A stretch of 64,000 nucleotides of DNA from VGBO01 sp964453335 (GTDB taxonomy: Bacteria > Actinomycetota > Acidimicrobiia > Acidimicrobiales > CAIXPF01). How positions within the stretch are numbered: the first letter of the stretch is position 1; each line of letters starts with the position of its first letter. Under the pieces are notes generated by a model. That model made no database searches. It had not been told where the DNA came from and saw nothing but the letters and a program-made list of their open reading frames with translations. The position numbers were made by a program, and so were the translations under genes. This document shows positions 62,590-64,000 of this stretch, in pieces. The stretch lies in NCBI GenBank assembly GCA_964453335.1, contig CAYVOK010000009.1, positions 1-64,000 on the forward strand, written 5' to 3'.

Positions 62590-64000
62590 GTGGCGGACGC
62601 AGGGCGGATCGGGCGGTACCGGGCGGAGAAGGCACTCGGTGCCGGGAGCTTCGCGACCGTGTGGCTCGCCTACGACGAACTGCTCGAGACACGGGTCGCG
62701 ATCAAGGTCCTCGCGGACAACTGGGCGCGCAACGCCGGCGTGCGACAGCGCTTCATCGACGAGGCCCGCATCCTGCGGCGCATCGACCACGAGCACATCG
62801 TGCGGGTCCACGAGATCAACGAGCTCGAGGACGGCCGGCCCTACATCGTCATGTCGTGGGCGGACCGTGGGACGCTCTACGACCGGATCGCCGCACGGAC
62901 GTCCGACGACCCGTACCCGGTCGCCGAGGCGATCGCTCTCGGCGTGGAGATCTGCGAGGCGTTGGCCGTCGTGCACGACTTCGGGGTCGTGCACCGGGAC
63001 ATCAAACCGTCGAACATCCTGTTCCGGTCGGTGCGCACCCACGAGCGCATCGCCGCGCAGCGGGCCGGCCGGGACCGCGGTGACGAGGCGGTGATGATCG
63101 CCGACTTCGGTCTCGCGAAGGATCTCGCTGCGGCGAGCGGGTTCACCCTCGCCGCCGGCACCCCGGCGTACATGGCACCCGAGCAGGCGGAGGCGTCCTC
63201 GGTGATCGATCGTCGGGTCGACGTGTTCGCGGTGACGGCCGTCGTCTACGAGTTGCTGTGCGGTCGGCCGGCGTTCAACTCCGACACGCTGTCGGGGGTC
63301 CGGCGGGGTCGGGTGAACCAGGGTGCAGCGCCGCCGTCGACGTTGCGGGCCGGACTCGACGCCCGGTTCGACCGGCTGATCGCGCAGGGCCTCGCCCATC
63401 GTCCCGACGACCGGTTTCCCTCGGTCATCGCGCTCGCGGCAGCGCTCACCGAGCTCGCCGGGCCGCCCGCTGCGCCTGCGGCAGCGCCGCCTCCACCGCC
63501 TGCGGCGCCGGCGACGGTGGTCGGTTCGGTCGGTCCGACCGGCGCGCCCGTCGAACCCGTCGGTGCCGCCGGGCGCGTGCTCGACCTCGTCTCCGCGGTA
63601 CGCGGTCGGGTCGTCGCACCGGAGGGCATCGACGCGCTCGCCACGGCCGAGGAACGGTTGCGCCGCGACGTGCACGTGGTCCTCGTCGGCGACACCGGGG
63701 CCCGTGCGACGGGCGGTTCGGTGCTCGGCGACGTGCTCGCGCAGCGGCCCGGGGTCACCGTGGCCCGGGTCGCATCCCCCGACGACCCGGCCGTCGCCGA
63801 GGCAGACGTCGCCGTGCTGCTGCTCGGTGCCGACGCACCGGCCCCTGCGGAGGTGACGAGCCACCTCGGCGCCGTCCTCCGCCGGGCGGTCGCCGGTCCG
63901 GTCGCCGTCGAGGTGCTCGTCGTCCCCGCCGGTGACGGTGACGCCGCCGCGGTTGCCGCCGACCTCGCCGGTCGGCCGTCGATCGGCGTCGGTGCCGGTG
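62590..64000 (+). CDS. Ser/Thr protein kinase with C-terminal extension, truncated at window end
   Basis: 470 residues to the edge, no stop. The kinase domain (about 8-290) is canonical: GAGSFATVW G-loop, Lys39 in VAIKV, HRDIKPSN (135-142), DFG (182-184) and TPAYMAPEQ (191-199). A Pro/Ala linker (291-325) follows. The rest (about 326-470) has a beta-alpha pattern, VHVVLVGDTGARATGGS then ADVAVLLLGAD, that recalls a P-loop GTPase without the lysine of the GK[ST] motif. This may be a degenerate dynamin-like domain; that is inference. Divergent from the Hsp70-like gene by 103 bp. Confidence 0.9.
   Translation, partial: MADAGRIGRYRAEKALGAGSFATVWLAYDELLETRVAIKVLADNWARNAGVRQRFIDEARILRRIDHEHIVRVHEINELEDGRPYIVMSWADRGTLYDRIAARTSDDPYPVAEAIALGVEICEALAVVHDFGVVHRDIKPSNILFRSVRTHERIAAQRAGRDRGDEAVMIADFGLAKDLAAASGFTLAAGTPAYMAPEQAEASSVIDRRVDVFAVTAVVYELLCGRPAFNSDTLSGVRRGRVNQGAAPPSTLRAGLDARFDRLIAQGLAHRPDDRFPSVIALAAALTELAGPPAAPAAAPPPPPAAPATVVGSVGPTGAPVEPVGAAGRVLDLVSAVRGRVVAPEGIDALATAEERLRRDVHVVLVGDTGARATGGSVLGDVLAQRPGVTVARVASPDDPAVAEADVAVLLLGADAPAPAEVTSHLGAVLRRAVAGPVAVEVLVVPAGDGDAAAVAADLAGRPSIGVGAG

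Overview
The window is chromosomal DNA of a high-G+C actinobacterium. Codons end almost always in G or C, GTG starts are common, and coenzyme F420 genes (cofD, cofE) sit with luciferase-like oxidoreductases. Gene content and order suggest an uncultured or environmental member of the Acidimicrobiia (Ilumatobacter-like); this is inference from family resemblance. The sequence is a scaffold with two 100-N placeholders (8016-8115 and 9626-9725). No tRNA, rRNA, CRISPR array, insertion sequence or prophage was seen.

Layout. 1-4593: the start of a secreted repeat protein, an LpdA-type quinone dehydrogenase, and a divergent biotin carboxylase / biotin ligase pair. 4630-11804: a surface-polysaccharide block (LCP transferase, UDP-glucose dehydrogenase, UDP-xylose synthase-like protein, glycosyltransferase, His-rich membrane protein, mannose-1-P guanylyltransferase, GalE). 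11811-16115: F420 side-chain genes cofE/cofD, an acyl-CoA dehydrogenase-like flavoprotein, a small membrane protein and an F420-type LLM enzyme. 16125-24793: GDP-mannose dehydratase, reductase and a GT4 transferase on the minus strand, divergent from a large GT2 membrane protein, a DUF5719 protein and a thioredoxin-like protein. 24824-37304: FtsH, a CPBP protease, two more membrane glycan proteins, ManB, a Trm112-like protein, ManA, adenosylhomocysteinase and an MFS transporter. 37315-40234: a TPP-riboswitch operon for thiamine-precursor uptake. 40280-51846: VOC protein, MtnA, ComF-like, HPF, SecA, RF2, FtsE/FtsX, MalQ and an enoyl-CoA hydratase. 51810-56158: SDR, DUF2236 and two LLM enzymes. 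56300-64000: a signalling cluster of two Ser/Thr kinases, an FHA protein, a cation/proton antiporter and a membrane-anchored Hsp70-like ATPase.

How it works together. ManA, ManB, ManC, Gmd and Rmd form a complete route from fructose-6-P to GDP-6-deoxy-D-mannose (GDP-D-rhamnose). Ugd, the UXS-like protein and GalE supply UDP-sugars, and several glycosyltransferases and the LCP protein are nearby to use them. The order lpdA, accA, birA, LCP, manC, cofD/E, manB, manA, sahH, comF, hpf, secA, prfB, ftsE, ftsX parallels the Mycobacterium tuberculosis chromosome as I recall it, so much of the window is an old actinobacterial backbone with insertions.

Regulation. Many genes have a hexamer of the form TANNNT (often TAGCCT or TAGCGT) that ends 6-10 nt before the start codon, the arrangement expected for leaderless mRNAs. 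Nine gene pairs overlap by 4 nt (NTGA), one of them with an apparent CTG start. Some convergent pairs share hairpins that include both stop codons; the clearest is a 13-bp stem with a TTCG loop at 37295-37324. The most unusual gene is the Hsp70-like ATPase at 60447-62486, which has a transmembrane helix and a sensor-like external domain in place of a substrate-binding domain.
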